Source of the DNA: Nocardiopsis prasina DSM 43845 | Lineage (GTDB): Bacteria; Actinomycetota; Actinomycetes; Streptosporangiales; Streptosporangiaceae | DNA length: 35,645 nt | Direction: 5' to 3' | NCBI RefSeq assembly: GCF_000341265.1 | Contig: NZ_ANAE01000117.1 | Location: 1 to 35,645 of the forward strand | Part shown: positions 34,097 through 35,645 of the stretch, in pieces | Position numbering within the stretch: the first letter of the stretch is position 1 | How the letters are laid out: each line of letters begins with the position of its first letter | Position numbers and translations under genes: made by a program | The notes under the pieces: generated by a model | The model's input: only the letters and a program-made list of their open reading frames with translations | Told to the model about the DNA's origin: nothing | Database searches by the model: none

Positions 34097-35479
34097 CTAG
34101 CCGGTCGGCATCACGTTGATGAGCTTCTTGTTGACGAACTCCTGGATGCCCGCGGCGGAGAGCTCCTCCCCGTAGCCGGACCTCTTGGTGCCGCCGAAGG
34201 GCAGGGACGGCCGGGTCCAGGTCGGGTGGTTCACGAAGACCATGCCGGTGTCGATGCGCCGGGCGATCTCCGCCCCGCGGGCGATGTCCTCGGTGAACAC
34301 CGATCCGCCCAGTCCGAACGTGGAGTCGTTGGCGATCCGTACCGCGTCCTCCTCGTCCTCCGCTCGGAAGAAGAGGGCGACGGGGCCGAAGAACTCCTTG
34401 TCGTAGACCGGGTTGTCCCTGGTGAGGCCGGTGATGATCCTCGGCTGCGCGAACGCGCCCTCCTCGGGTACGGGATCGCCCGGGGTGACCACCGTCGCGC
34501 CGTGCTCCTCGGCCTCGTCCACGAGTTCCTGGAGGTCGTCCGCGGCGCTCTGCGACGAGAGCGGTGGCAGGGTCGTCGCGGAGTCGAACGGGTCGCCCGC
34601 CCTCAACCGCGCGAATCCCTCGGCGAATCGACGCAGGAACTCGTCCGCCACCTCCTTGACGACGATGATCCGCTTGGCGGCGACACAGCTCTGTCCGGCG
34701 TTGTTGAGCCGACCCCAGAGCGCGCGCTCGACGCTGACGTCGAGGTCGGCGTCGCCCAGCACGATGAGGGCGTCGCTCCCCCCGAGCTCCAGGGTGCTCT
34801 TCTTCAGCTCCTCGCCCGCCTGGGCCGCGACGCTGGCGCCCGCCCCCTCGCTGCCGGTGAGGGCGACGCCCCGCACGCGCGGGTCCCGGATCGCCCGGGT
34901 GACCTGGTCCTTGTTGGCGTAGACGTTGGTGTAGGCGCCCTCGGGCGCTCCGGCCTCCCTGAACAGGGACTCGAAGGCCGCCGCCGACTGCGGGACGATC
35001 GAGGCGTGCTTGACCATCACGACGTTCCCGGCCATGAGGTTGGGAGCGGCGAACCGCGCCAGCTGGTAGTAGGGGAAGTTCCAGGGTTGCACACCGAACA
35101 GCACCCCGATCGGGTCGCTGACGACCACGGCCTCCCCCGCCTGCGGGTCCTCGGTCGCGACCCTCTCGGGGGCGAGGAACTCCTCCGCGTTGTCGGCGTA
35201 GTAGTCCAGGATCGAGGCGGCGAGGTCGACCTCGCCGCGGCTCTCCCCGAAGAGCTTGCCCATCTCCAAGGTGAGGAGCCGGGCGAAGTCGTCGGGTCGA
35301 TCACGAAGGATCTGGGCGGCACGCTTCACCACCTGCGCGCGCTCGTCGAAGGACCTCGTGCGCCACGACTCGAAGGTGGCCTGGGCGGTGCCGATGGCAC
35401 GGTCCAGCTCCTCGTCCCCGATCTCGGCGAAGGTCGCCAGGGTCTCGTTCGTGTAGGGGTTCGTGGTCGCGTAGGCCAT
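34097..35479 (-). CDS. NAD(P)-dependent aldehyde dehydrogenase, succinate-semialdehyde-dehydrogenase-like
   Basis: The 460-residue protein is a complete aldehyde dehydrogenase: cofactor-binding VQPWNFPYYQLARFAAPNLMAGN and KHASIVPQSA, catalytic Glu231 in LELGGSD, catalytic Cys265 in GQSCVAAKR, and the C-terminal EFFGPVALFF and PFGGTKRSGYG blocks. Length and N-terminus (YATTNPYTNE) fit the short succinate-semialdehyde dehydrogenase group (GabD1/Sad-like), which oxidises the semialdehyde to succinate in 4-aminobutyrate breakdown. The substrate is inferred. ATG 35479 follows GGAGGGAAC; an upstream in-frame start near 35599 would add a non-family segment. It is probably housekeeping and unrelated to the cyclodipeptide genes, since a strong terminator separates them. 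Confidence 0.93.
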   Translation of the reverse strand: MAYATTNPYTNETLATFAEIGDEELDRAIGTAQATFESWRTRSFDERAQVVKRAAQILRDRPDDFARLLTLEMGKLFGESRGEVDLAASILDYYADNAEEFLAPERVATEDPQAGEAVVVSDPIGVLFGVQPWNFPYYQLARFAAPNLMAGNVVMVKHASIVPQSAAAFESLFREAGAPEGAYTNVYANKDQVTRAIRDPRVRGVALTGSEGAGASVAAQAGEELKKSTLELGGSDALIVLGDADLDVSVERALWGRLNNAGQSCVAAKRIIVVKEVADEFLRRFAEGFARLRAGDPFDSATTLPPLSSQSAADDLQELVDEAEEHGATVVTPGDPVPEEGAFAQPRIITGLTRDNPVYDKEFFGPVALFFRAEDEEDAVRIANDSTFGLGGSVFTEDIARGAEIARRIDTGMVFVNHPTWTRPSLPFGGTKRSGYGEELSAAGIQEFVNKKLINVMPTG

Positions 35480-35645
35480 GGTGTTCCCTCCGTCCGGGCC
35501 CCGGCCAGCGGGGGCCGGGCCTTCGAGGAGCGCGCCGCGCGCTCCGCACGGGTTCGGTCTCGTAGGGACCCTGCTCGTTCGAAGGGGAGTCCGAAACATG
35601 CCTTTTGTGGCTTTGTGGTGGTTTTGCGGTTCGGCTCCCCGCCCC
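35480..35645 (-). promoter_or_regulatory. Upstream region of the aldehyde dehydrogenase gene
   Basis: This 166-base edge segment should hold the dehydrogenase promoter. TTTGTGG occurs twice eight bases apart on the plus strand (35604-35610 and 35612-35618), a possible activator site. No convincing -35/-10 pair was identified. Confidence 0.25.

Overview
The window is very GC-rich and carries two blocks, a type VII secretion (ESX/WXG100) locus (about 1-29700) and a cyclodipeptide (diketopiperazine) biosynthesis cluster (about 30000-33900), followed by an aldehyde dehydrogenase gene. Base composition, the Ecc protein set and the close match of the second block to the nocazine-type cyclodipeptide cluster known from Nocardiopsis dassonvillei suggest an actinomycete of the Nocardiopsis group. 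The genus is an inference from recalled family knowledge, not a database result.

Type VII block. eccC (minus strand, 3' end just off the left edge) is divergent from eccD-eccB-esx-esx, with a 364 bp promoter region between them. Then come a WXG-type helical protein with a poly-Gly tail, a 1142-residue Gly-rich repeat protein with a helical head, a YbaB/EbfC-like protein and a WXG-like small protein. That last gene lies five bases ahead of a 3970-residue giant. The giant has a WXG100-like/CpnT-N-like head, a Pro/Glu repeat stalk, a metzincin-like HExxHxxGxxD domain, about six beta-rich modules, a long coiled coil and no recognisable C-terminal toxin. A membrane-anchored extracellular protein with an acidic stalk and a large beta-helix/double AAA+ (EccA-like) ATPase close the block. 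EccE and the mycosin protease MycP are not in the window. Nearly every gap between genes after eccB holds a GC-rich hairpin without a U tract, which suggests stepwise attenuation or mRNA processing along the row.

Cyclodipeptide block. Overlapping plus-strand genes encode the AlbA-like and AlbB-like subunits of a cyclic dipeptide oxidase and an AlbC-like cyclodipeptide synthase with its catalytic Ser, Tyr and Glu. Two SAM methyltransferase genes on the minus strand flank them. One keeps the family's catalytic His (HNW) and the other has Gln in that position (QNW). The expected product is a dehydrogenated, methylated diketopiperazine. Hairpins separate the block on both sides, and a succinate-semialdehyde-dehydrogenase-like gene follows at the right edge.

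Most promising for follow-up are the giant protein with its embedded metalloprotease and repeated beta modules, the EccA-like ATPase fused to a beta-helix, the 'beads' and 114-bp repeats of the Gly-rich protein, and the second methyltransferase lacking its catalytic His.
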